Position numbers and translations under genes: made by a program. The notes under the pieces are model-generated. The model was given only the letters and a program-made list of their open reading frames with translations, was not told the origin of the DNA and did no database searches. From positions 27,327,228 through 27,391,227 of the forward strand of contig NW_022145601.1 in assembly GCF_000002235.5 (NCBI RefSeq): a DNA stretch of 64,000 bases, read 5' to 3'. This DNA comes from Strongylocentrotus purpuratus (taxonomy: Eukaryota > Echinodermata > Echinoidea > Camarodonta > Strongylocentrotidae). Positions 10,545 through 21,700 of the stretch are shown piece by piece (the stretch's first letter is position 1; every line of letters begins with the position of its first letter).

Positions 10545-11530
10545 CAGAAAATCAGACAAACCAATAAAAAAAGTTTCGAGCAAAATCGGATAACAATTAA
10601 TAAGAAAGTTTTGAATTTGTATTGACATGGAAGACTTTGAAAATCATGCGACAAATTGTCAACTCACTCATGAGTCTTTGACGCAGTATTGCCTTACTAT
10701 TCCCTTATTGTTTTCTTTATATTGATAATACAAATTTCCTATTCTCCCCCTAAGAATCTTATTTCCTCACACTATCTCTCCAAAAATAACTTACTTTCAG
10801 TAGCAGAAAAATCAAACTAATCAAAAAAATTTGAGTAATGTCGGATAACTATAACAAGGAAATAATGATTTTTGTTAAAGTATGACAAAATATGGAACAA
10901 TGGGAATCACTACACAAATTGCCAATTCGGTTATCAGTTTGTGACGCCATTGCCTCACTATTTATCAATTGCTTTATATATTTTGATTCATTAATTTCCC
11001 TTTTTTTTATCCCGAAAAACTTGATTTCCCCATGTCTTTGCCCAGGTTACAAGATTTGTATCATATTGCGTGCATGACATTTCACAAAGTCTGCTATAAA
11101 CTTTGAAAAATTAGAATTTTGATAAACTGTTTATATAAGAATCAATAATTATGATACTATTCATAATTGTTGATTCTTATATAAACAGTTTATCAAAATT
11201 CAAATGTTTAATGATTTAACTGAAACAAATTAGTCTATATTAGTTCATCCACACAAAAACATATTACTATCAATATAACTTGGATGCTGGTGTGAGGAAA
11301 TGAGATATTTAGGGGGAGAATGTGAAATTTATATTATCAATATAAGGAAAATAATAAGTGAATAGTGAGGCAATAACATAACAGACTCATGAGTGAGTTG
11401 CCAATTTGTCGCGTGAATTTCAAAGTCTTTCATGTCAATAAGAATTCATAACTTTTTAATTAGTTATCTGATTTTGCGCAAACTTTTTTTGATTGGTATT
11501 TCTGAATTTTTCTGCTTCTATTAGAAGGAA
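10545..11530. mobile_element. Inverted-repeat (foldback/MITE-like) element, three arms
   Basis: Arm 1 (about 10545-10795) and a direct diverged copy (about 10800-11046) are both inverted relative to arm 3 (about 11283-11530). Shared blocks include CAGAAAATCAGACAAACCAA, TCACTCATGAGTC, ATATTGATAATA, and a C-run paired with 'TAGGGGGAGAATG'. At the centre, arms 11114-11154 and 11161-11201 are inverted complements with one mismatch in 41. No protein is encoded. Confidence 0.75.
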
Positions 11531-11814
11531 GTTATTTTGGGAGTCGCCTTGCCCTTTAAGAGTATGCATTTACAGTGTATAAAAATAAAACACTAATATC
11601 TTGTGCAAGAGTGCGATAAGGTAAGTTATAAGCCCCCGTATAAGCCTAATCAGCGACAGCATCGCTTCCTAATCCGAAATAAATTGCATACCTTGCGCCG
11701 TTTTTATTTTAAATCCCTTTCTTTAAGTCGTCATCAATCACAGGGAAATTGTGATCATAAAATCTAAAAATGAGACCATTTGGATTTCGATTGAGGAATT
11801 ATTTTTTAATGAAC

Positions 11815-12062
11815 AAAAGAGTAAGAGGACGAAGAAGAAGAAGAAGAAATGAAGGAAGAAAGAAGAAGAAGATAACAATAGAAGGAGATGAAGAAGAAGA
11901 GGACGAAGAACAAGCAGAAGAAGAGGAAGAAGAATAATATGAAGAGGAAATGATATAAGAATGAAAAGGAGAAGGAGTTGGAGGAGAAGAAAATAGAGGA
12001 AAAAAGAAAAATAAGATGAAAGTAGTGATGATGCTGTTGATGACGAAGAAGAAGAAAAGGGT
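11815..12062 (+). repeat. Purine-rich (GAA/GGA)n tract
   Basis: About 250 bases are almost wholly A and G on the + strand, with long GAAGAAGAA runs. It is low complexity and could form triplex DNA. Confidence 0.8.
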
Positions 12063-12820
12063 AGTCTCTCAGATTTGATTTCTCAAAGAGGAAGTCAATG
12101 TCTCATGGTTCTTGGGAATATAATAAGTGTACAAGCGACTGTTTTTAGAACGCTTTATCAAATGACATGATGCAGAATCAAGAATGGTGTGTCGTTGTGA
12201 AGGCATATGAGTGGTGGTTTATCACTCCTCTTACAAGTATTGTCTAATTGACTTGCGTAAATTCCGGGTGGGCGGGGGAGCACTCTAATTCAGGAGGGAG
12301 CGTTTGGCCGAGGAAAATAGAATTATCGAGTAACTTAAGCGATTACATTCCCATCTAAAAGGTTTTCATCATCACCATCATCATCATGATTATTATAATT
12401 GTAATCGTGATAGTGGGGTGATAGAGGTGCGCTCTTCGCATACCACTCTCTGAGCCTCTCCCTTAATTTGATTGTATCTGTGTTTTAATTTTATATTATG
12501 TTGTTCTTTTGTGATCACATGAATTTTTATGTAATATTTAAATGACTAGACATCTACTGAATATTTTTTTTCTCAAGTACTCGTAATACTTGTAGACTGC
12601 TATATGAGATGTTTCACATGCTGCCATAATGTACATGACTTGTATTTTATTTATTGCAGTTTACTTTTTGTTCAGTGTCACCCATCCATGCCATCATTTT
12701 TTTTAATACCAACATTTAATAATACGTTTCTAATCGTTTTACATTTCTCTGCTTTACAATTTTGTTAAATGGTCAAACTTATACCTCTTTCCTCTAGAGT
12801 TACTGATCTTGGAGTATATG
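12063..12820. other. Intergenic sequence without recognised gene
   Basis: It contains a short (CAT)n run near 12365 and AT-rich DNA. Nothing else is supported. Confidence 0.4.
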
Positions 12821-12824
12821 CATC

Positions 12825-12975
12825 CATAGGCGCCGGAAGTGGGGGCAGGGGGAGCAGTTGCCCCCCCCCCCCCAGTCAAAAAAGTGGGGGAGGAAAACGC
12901 ATTTTTGCCCCCCCCCCCAAAAAAAAAAAAAAAAAAAAAAAAAAAACGCCCCCCCCCCTCAAAAAAGAAAAGAAA
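12825..12975. repeat. Homopolymer cluster poly-C/poly-A/poly-C
   Basis: The motif 'GGCGCCGGAAGTGGGGGCAG' is followed by C-runs (12861, 12910, 12951) around an A-run of about 28. The open frames on both strands here are low-complexity artefacts. The 'GCCTGTATGCATC' edge near 14280 suggests that it opens a nested repeat running to about 14290. Confidence 0.75.
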
Positions 12976-13439
12976 AGCAGTATAGGAGTAAAGATGGTTT
13001 GTATTTGAACCCAAAAGAACATAACAATAATAACAACCTGAATTAAATGACATATAAATTTCCATTCAAAGAAAAGGAAAGTTAACAGGAATTAAATTTC
13101 CTAAACATTGCGCATGCTACATATATTTATCATTGGAGGTTTTTATAATAGCGATACGCGCATATCGTGGACATATTGTGAGAGAATGGGAAAGTGTGTC
13201 TGTTATTTGTTATAGGAGTGAGACTCTCATGAGCCCCTGAACGCTGGCGTACTGATGGGGGGGGGGGGTGTTTTTTATTCGATACCAGTATTTTACAAAT
13301 GTTGCTGAAATGACATGATTTTCCGGTATTTTTTCTTAATTTTTTTTATCATACCTTTTTATGCGTTTGTTGGAAAATTAGAAATTCCCAAATTTACAGT
13401 CGGGCGAAAAATATGCTTATTTACAAGCCTTTGTGTCAT

Positions 13440-14085
13440 GGTCTGCAGAATGTCCGGGCTCGGGGGCCCGAGCCCCCCTCACTTTTTGAAAAAGTTTGTT
13501 ACAGAGAAAAAGAAAGAAAGAGAGAGAAAAAAAATAAGTGACACACCAAGGGCCCTAAGGCGGTCCCCTGTATGCCCATCTGACCGTAATTAAATATCCT
13601 AAAACCCTCGAGCTTTCGGGGGATCTGCCCCCTGGACCCACCAATGGCCCTAAGGCGGGGCCCTGGATGCTCATCTGACCGTAATCAAATTCCTAAAATC
13701 CCAGAGCTTACGGGGGCTCTGCCCCCGGTCCCAACTTAGGACCCTTAGGCGGTTCCCTGTATGCTAATCTGACCGTTATTACATACCTAAAACCCCGAGC
13801 TTCCGGGGGCTCTGCCCCCTGGACCCAACCAAGGGCCCTAAGGCGGGGCTCTGGATGCTCATCTGACCGTTATTAAATAACTAAAAAAAACGAGCTTCCG
13901 GGGGCTCTGCTCCTTGGACTCTCCTCAAATTAGTGGCCTGCCAGTGTCACAAATAAGGTATTTAAAAATGTTTATCTGACCATGATTTTAATGTCTAAAA
14001 CCCCTGAGCTTCTGGGGGCTCAGCCCTTTGACCCCCTACCGGGGCTCAGGCCTTGGACCCCACGCCAATTTACGATCTACCTGAT
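13440..14085. repeat. ~95-bp tandem repeat cassette, about six copies
   Basis: The unit order is 'CCCTAAGGCGG..CCCTG', 'CATCTGACCGTAATTAAAT', 'CCTAAAACCC', 'GAGCTT..GGGGGCTCTGCC'. It opens with 'CTTTTTGAAAAAGTTTGT'. A second cassette with the same opening and units is at 57640-57955. Confidence 0.8.
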
Positions 14086-15138
14086 CGTTAATAATCCACT
14101 TTAAAAAACATTCCGCGGGGCCTGCATGTAACGTGTAAGAGTGGTGGTTGATGCAGATTTTTCTTCTGCCCCCCCCCTCTTCCAAACGTTTTTGCTCGTT
14201 ACCTCACTGGCTCACTGCCCCTGGAAGATGAGCCCCCTGGAATGTTTGCCCCCCCCCCCCATCCCAAACTGCTTCCGGCGCGCCTGTATGCATCAATACC
14301 ATATTCACATTGTCCTTGATATCAAGACTGTCACCATGCTGTTCGTGCATTAATTCTACCCAGGTTAGATTATTGTAAATAGTCTTTATACCGTTTTGTC
14401 TACAAAAGATAGAAGGTAATATGAAACGTCCAGAATCGAGCCGCTAGATTAATTTTTAGTCCTTAGTCGCATCGGTTTTAGCGCTCCTGAATAATTGCTT
14501 TTTTGTTATTATCATTTTTATTATATTATCGTTATTGTTATCATGTAGAAGTAAAGGTTTCCCCAAAATTGTACAGTGTGGTATATGTACACAAATATAT
14601 ATATTGTGTATGTGTGATTCTAAGCAAAGAAAAACAAAGATGAAATAAATTTCTCATTTTGCATCAAACTTGCTCATGTTTCCCCCTTTTGCAATTTGTT
14701 GTAGGATTACGTTTTAGACAGTGTAAATACTTTCAAATCGCTGCGTTAAACACACGATTACTTTTTTAAAATTTAGATTTGATTAAAATCCTGATATTCT
14801 TACTAATCAAACTAATAATACAGTCCCAAAGCCTTCTAAAAGTCAATTTAAGGACATTATTTTCTTGTTTTCTCTCTAATTTTTAGAGGGGGGGGGGGGT
14901 GCTGATGTTACTTGGCAAGGTGAATTTTGGAGGGGAGGGTCAGATGTTTCTGTTGATACACCCGAAACTGGTGTAACGGTGACAGGAGTTCAGCCATTTA
15001 GATGTCCATGCAATGCAAACATAAAACAAACATAGAACATTATTAGTGACTACCACCTGATTACCTAAAATGTGGCTGCTTATTTTTTATTCTTGGTCTG
15101 GAATGTGTCAGGATGCCCCTCCTTCAAATGTTAGTGAT
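14086..15138. other. Intergenic sequence with poly-C/poly-G runs
   Basis: It holds C-runs at about 14170 and 14249 and a G-run at about 14887. No gene is supported. Confidence 0.4.
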
Positions 15139-15139
15139 A

Positions 15140-15218
<79 letters not shown>

Positions 15219-15222
15219 CATA
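15139..15222. repeat. (CA)n(TA)n microsatellite
   Basis: A pure CA run passes into TA repeats with small interruptions. It is followed by 'CAGTGTGTCCCAGAAAAAAC', which may be one terminus of a DNA transposon; I could not find a partner end. Confidence 0.85.
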
Positions 15223-15526
15223 CAGTGTGTCCCAGAAAAAACGAAACTAAGAATTATCGATGTTTTATCATAACTTAATCACAACTATAATTAATAAATG
15301 ACAGATATTTGTAAAGCTTATATTCTCCTCTTTCATTTAAAGCAACTCATGTAATGCATATTTCACGCATGAGTGATTAAAAACAATTTGAAGAGAGAAA
15401 CCAAAAAGTCATTTGGCGGGCCGTATCTGAATTTCAAAGAGAAAATGACTTTTCTAGAAAGTTCATTTTCTGCCCTTTCATTTGACACCTCAATCAGGAC
15501 AAATGAGCCAGGAATAACAAAGTTCT

Positions 15527-16231
15527 TGTGGGTGCAAAATGACCTTGAAGTAGTCAGATAGTCTGTCTTTAGTTCTCCATTTTTAGACTAGGTCTGGAGG
15601 TCTAGGCTTAGACCTCGACATTAATTCTCTGACTGTATTCTGCCCAATCACGTCATTCTTTCGACTCAAAATACACCCACAAGTGATCATGCTCTATTCA
15701 TAGACCTCTCTAGTCATATTCTCATTTATCAGACTGGTACTGCACTGGTCCCTTGTTGTTCACGATCACCTTTGACTGGCCAAGAACCCAAGTTCACCTT
15801 ATTATAGTTTCAACGCTCCTCTCAGCTCCGTTCCGTCCTTTAATATCTCGCAATCTGACACTATTCACACGTACATCGTCAATCCACGTACCGTACTGTA
15901 GAATTGCAATTGCAAGTGTAGAAATCAATTGTCGAATACCAATATAATGTCTCGAAAACTTTAATTTTGAAGCCTTTACTATAACCACATTTCACGTTAC
16001 TCACGTCGGGTCGATCACAATGTTATTATACAATGATTGCATCCATTCCAATTGTTGTCCAAAACCAAACAAGATCATAAAACGGAAATATGAAGTAGGG
16101 AGAAGAGGTTAAAATTCTGTCTTGTTTCCAAGGGTTACTGCCAGTGATTATTCGCGCTTTTCCTCCCCTCAAACTTATTAAATTTTAAAACCGACAAGAG
16201 ATGGCGCTCTTGCATTAGTTTGGCATCTACA
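15527..16231 (-). repeat. 3' LTR of the Pao/BEL element
   Basis: It is 705 bp with the same ends as the 5' LTR. The purine-rich AAGGGGCCGGAAA, read on the - strand, abuts it and fits a polypurine tract. Confidence 0.95.
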
Positions 16232-18788
16232 TTTCCGGCCCCTTAATTTTCAGAGGCAAGCCGACAGAAAATTACACCTTTTCTTATACTTCCAAAAAAC
16301 AATAATAACCATATGGCTTTCTCGAATCATTCTGATTAAATCTTATTCCTGTATTATTTTCAAAAGTTCCTGCTAATAAAAACTCAAAACCTTTTCAAAG
16401 TCAAACTATATACACGTAACTCAATGCAATAAAATATGCATAACTGTGGCTCTAACATGCCACAACACCTACATGACACAAAAAACACCTCAATGCCATC
16501 ATTTAGAAAATATCAATGACAATTTAACCTTTAACTAGCTTATGAATGTCTATACTCCTGATTATTATCAGTTTGTCAAACAAAAACCAACCAATGTCCC
16601 TCTTGTGGCTCTTTTTACTATCTTTGGACAAGAAAGCCCGCTTGTGTCACAAAATGAAAGATTTTTGCATAGGTTAGTAACTTGTAAACTCACTATAAAT
16701 GATGTTGGCACCTTAAGAAAACACTCTGGAATGCTGCAATGCAGCCCTATCTTAAAAAAGGCAAGTACTGTTGACTCCAATACATAGCACAGATAAACTG
16801 AATTTTGTTATGCATCGATATAATAAAGACATGCACAATGAAATCAGGCCTTAGCTATCAATAGAATCTTGGTAACAATAATATGCTTTGGTCGTAAATC
16901 TGTCCAATTCTAAATTCTACTCAAACTACAATAAAAACAATGACAATGAGAGCCACAATATCGCAACAAAGATTTAAATGGTTAAGAACTAGATTAACCA
17001 CTACCTCTTATTTTAGGGTGTACACTTTCAAGTTCCACTGAATTCAGAAGTATACTGTGGACTAAGACTATCAAACAACTCTCCTTATCGAAACATGTCA
17101 TCAGATGACTAGTCTTGATTCAAACTCTTGTCACTGAGTTGAATCCCTTTTTTAACAATGTTCGCAATAATTTTGGACTTTTGTTATTTTCTGTCTCTTT
17201 CAGAATTTGTACAAATAAACAACACAATCGAATGTCATGTCCCTTCTAACGAATGCAGTAAAGCATTTCTTTCGTGCAAACTAAGCATGCAAAGTGTCGT
17301 TTTATATGTACAGTAGCTATGTAACAACAAAGCAAATGACACGATTTGTTCAAATCATGCTATCAAACACTGCCATTTCTATAAAAGAACTTTCCAAATG
17401 TAAATATCCTGACACTAAATCTGAACATAGCAAAATTATTTCACCTCTAATTATATACAACGAACTCATTTGCTATAAAAACATTAACGTCTTCAAAATA
17501 GTCAAGTGTGTACAGTTCTGCCTTCACTAAGCACTATTAATGCCCATAATACAATTTTTATCGTCTTGTATAAACTCTTTGAAATTTTGTCTCAGAACCA
17601 AAATAGCGTCTGCTTTAAAATAACCTGTACACCAAATATTTGCGTCAACACAAATATGCACATTATATACATTCCTTGATTCCTAAAAAATCTTTACATT
17701 GTATCCTTCAAAATAATAACCCATTGCCTTTTATAATCATGCACTTCACATAAATCTACACTTTAAAAGCAACACAAAATATGCTTCCAAATATCTCATA
17801 TGACATTTTTAAATACATGCAAGATTTTTCTCTCCTGAGTTCCTGACAAATATTTACCTGAAAAGTGGAACATGACCCAAAGTTTTGTATTTGACTTTTG
17901 TTTTCTACTCCTTTTTTTCTGTCACAGAAATTTAAATTTAAATATTCATATTCTAGCAATTACATCATAGATGATCAAACAATAATTCATATATTTTACA
18001 TATTCAATATTTCTATTATCTTCTCTTTCAACTTCTAAAAGACATCTGTGTCACTGTGCCCACCATTTCAAAGGTACATTGTACATACATTTTACACTCC
18101 TCAAATGCAATTCACTGAATAACAAAATATGCTTATGAAACTGTTAGAAATAGCATTCAAATTGGCAAGAATCTTTTCTACATGTATACATAAAATGCAT
18201 TTTCACTGAGTCTCTGTCTATATCATGTTCAAATAATCTGACTTTTTCTTTTAAATGTCCAAAGTCTGAGTTTATTCCTTAGTCAGTCCATGATAGCCAG
18301 ATTTTGCACAATAATCAAGTCTTTTAGTCTTTTTCGAATCTGCATACTCTGTGCCTCTGCTGCCATCTCTACGGCTTGATTACGCGACAGAATAGAAGGT
18401 GCAGAGTGGTCCAACTTGTGACTCCTAGTGAACAAATTCGCGTTTGGTCCAATGAAAACATTTCACTTGGTAAATACATGAAGTGGCGGCGCTAGGCTCG
18501 CACCATATATCACAATGATAATCTTTTCTAAAATCAACATTTTCCAAGCTTGTGATCCAACAATTAAAGGCTTCGCGATTGATCCAAATATAGACTTGAG
18601 CTTTATTATGGCGGCGCTAGGCTCGCACCAAATTACTTCACACATATAATTATCACAAACGGACTCCAAAATTGATTTCCAACTTGACTTGCTCCAAAAT
18701 TTGATGAGTTGGTCCCGTGAAGAAACTTAAAAGGTGTCTCAATAGCGTATATCTCTTATGGAATCACAATTTCACAAATTCAAAGTGC
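16232..18788 (-). other. 3' non-coding segment of the Pao/BEL element
   Basis: This is 2.5 kb of AT-rich sequence between the polyprotein stop and the 3' LTR, longer than I expect for this family. It contains a repeated block, GGCGGCGCTAGGCTCGCACC, near 18485 and 18610. No frame exceeds about 80 codons. Confidence 0.6.
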
Positions 18789-21700
18789 TCATGAATCTCC
18801 TTCCAAGAGGAGACACAGTTTGCTGATGGGTCGCGAATAGGTGCCCGTCTTGGTCTTCACCTCCGCCCGTCGAACCATGCCCTGTCGATCTGGAGTGATG
18901 CCGATGATTACTCCCATGAGCCAGAAGTTACGAGGTGCTGTCTCGTTCACTACCAGCACTACGTCACCAACCTGGATGTTGCGACTAGGATGTACCCACT
19001 TCTGCCTGGCCTGGAGCTGCGGCAAGTACTCTCTCAGCCAACGTCGCCAGAAGACGTCTGCCAGATATTGAACCTGCCGCCATCTACGTCGTGCGTAGCA
19101 GTCGGTCTGCCTACTAACCGATGGGGGTAACATCGGGGTAGCCTTCAACGTCAGGAGCTTGTTTGGTGTCAGAGCCTCTAGATCGTTAGCATCGTCTGAA
19201 ACCCTGGTGATGGGTCTGCAATTGATAATGCCTTCTATTTCACAGAAGAGTGTCTGCAAACTTTCATCCGTCATGGTCTGCTGTTTGGTAAGGAAGAAGA
19301 GCAGCTGTCGAATCGTCCTGATCTGTCTCTCCCATACGCCCCCGTGGTGTGAACCTCCAGGTGGATTAAAGGTCCACTTGATGTTTACTTGCAATAGTGA
19401 GTTGCTGAGCTGGGCCTGGTTCCAGCTCTCAAGTTCTTTTCTTAGTTCTTTCTCAGCCCCAACCAAGTTCGTTCCATTGTCCGATCTCATTTCTCTGACT
19501 GCTCCTCTTCGAGCAATAAATCTCCGAATTGCTGCGATACAGGAATCCGTATCTAGTGAATCAGCCTTCTCTATGTGTATGGCCCGAATGGCGAGGCAAG
19601 TGAACACTACGCCATATCTCTTGACTGTAGAGCGTCCTCTTTTCACTCCTATCGGCCCAAAATAATCGACTCCAACTCGTGTAAAAGGTGGATCGTCCGG
19701 TCTCAGTCGGTCTATGGGTAGGTCGGCCATCTTCTGTTGGATTACCCGCCCTCTTTGACGTCGGCACTTGACACATTTCTTGACGACTTTCCTGATGGCT
19801 GAAATTGCACCAACTATGTGATATCGTTGCTGGAGTTTTGCCAAGACATAGTTTCTTCCCATATGTCCTGAGTTTTCATGAATGTGCCGCAAGATGAGTT
19901 CAGACACATGTCCTCTCTTTGGTAGGATGACTGGATGTTTTGCTTCTTCAGGCAAGGCTGCCTTGTTAAGTCTTCCTCCTACTCTAAGTAGGCCATTGTC
20001 CATCTGAGGGTCTAATTTGTAGATAGGGCTTGATTTTCTGACCCCTGGCTGCAACCTTCCTGTCCTTTGGTTGACATCGTGTGCCTGTTTCCTCAAAGCC
20101 ACAACCTCTACTGGGAACGCTCTGTCTTGAACGTGTATCAGTATTGCTTCCTCAGCTTGTCTAATATCTTCCACTGTCAATAACATGGGTGGATTCTCTC
20201 GTGTGTTCTGCTGACCTTTCATTTTCTCTTTCAGCAGCCCTTTCAATTTTAGTAGCCATGCTACTCCCTTTCTGAGGTGGTACCAGTCTGAATAATGGTT
20301 GATCAATCTTTCCAGGACATCATCTTCTTCCTCTTTGCTCACAGCAGTGGCCATACATTTGCTCTCACTGGCCGTTACTTCCGAGACCTCTGTAACGTAC
20401 ATCTTCTTCTTCTTCACCTCGAGATCATTGTTTACGTCGTGTGATGCATTTCTGGGTTGCTTAGGCCACTGGTCCTCTGAAGCTTGAAGAAATTCGGGTC
20501 CTTCCTTCCAGAATCTCATTGCTAGGAATCGATCTACCTTGACTCCCCTGGAGCATACATCTGCCGGATTCAGCGAAGTTTCTATGTAGAGCCATTGACT
20601 TGATTCAGATCCTTCTTGTATCAGGGCAACTCGGTTGGCGACGAATGTCTTAAACCTCCCTGTTTCGCTTTGGATATACTGTAGTACAGAGGTACTATCA
20701 GTCCAGAAGAAGGTCTCATCTACTGGGATGTCAAGTTCTTGTTTTACCATTTTGTCTATCCTTACTGCTACCGTGGCGGCTGTAAGCTCCATTCTCGGGA
20801 TCGACGTCTGTTTAAGAGGGGCCACTCTAGATTTGCTCAAGAGGAATGAGCATTGGACTTCATCCCTGGTATTCACCATTCGCAAGTATGACACTGTTCC
20901 ATATCCCTTCTCACTTGCATCTGCAAAATGGTGCAGTGTCACAGACTTTGGGTTTTCATACCCCTCTGGCTTCAAACACCTGGAAAGTTTAAAGTCTGAC
21001 AGTCTTGGGAGTTCTCTTTTCCATGTTTCCCATTTTTTCAGCAGGTCTGGTGGAATCGTCTCGTCCCATCCTAATCCTAGTCGGCAGAGGGTCTGAAGTA
21101 AGTGCTTTGCAGGGAGTAGCACTGGGGAAGCACATCCTAGTGGATCGAACAGGGAGCACACTGTTGACAAGATACCCCTCCTTGTGGCTGGCTTGTCTTT
21201 CAGCTGAATCTTGAAACTGAAAACATCTTCATCTGTATGCCACAGCATGCCAAGTGCCCTCTCTGTTGGCAACTTGTCCTTGTCAAAGTCTAGCTCCTGC
21301 ACTGTACTTGCTCTCTCCTCCTTGGGTATGGCATTCAATACTCTTCTGTCATTGCTCACCCATTTTGTGAGGTGGAATCCTCCTTTCTTACAGGCTTCTT
21401 GTAGGCCCTCTGATAGCTCTGCAGCTTCCTGGACTGTTGAGCTTGAGTACAAACAATCGTCAACATAAAAGTTGCGCATGATGATATGTGCCACCTTGTC
21501 CTCTGCAAAGTCTTCTGCTGTGCGCTTCAGGGCATAATTGGCACAAGCTGGTGAAGATCTAGCCCCAAACACATGAACAGTCATGCGGTATTCCTCAATA
21601 GGTTGAGCGACATTGCCATCTGGCCACCACAGAAATCGATGTAGATCCTTTTCTTCCTTTAGCAGTTTCACTTGTGAGAACATGGCTTCTATGTCTGCCA

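Noticed and set aside
12754-13065. Gly/Phe-rich frames on both strands
   Set aside because: Derived from C- and A-homopolymers.
15230-15526. End of a mariner-like transposon starting CAGTGTGTCCCAGAAAAAAC
   Set aside because: No matching inverted end or transposase found on the other side of the BEL insertion; kept only as a possibility.
19159-19665. 168-residue open frame on the + strand
   Set aside because: Antisense shadow of the Pao/BEL polyprotein with no independent motif.
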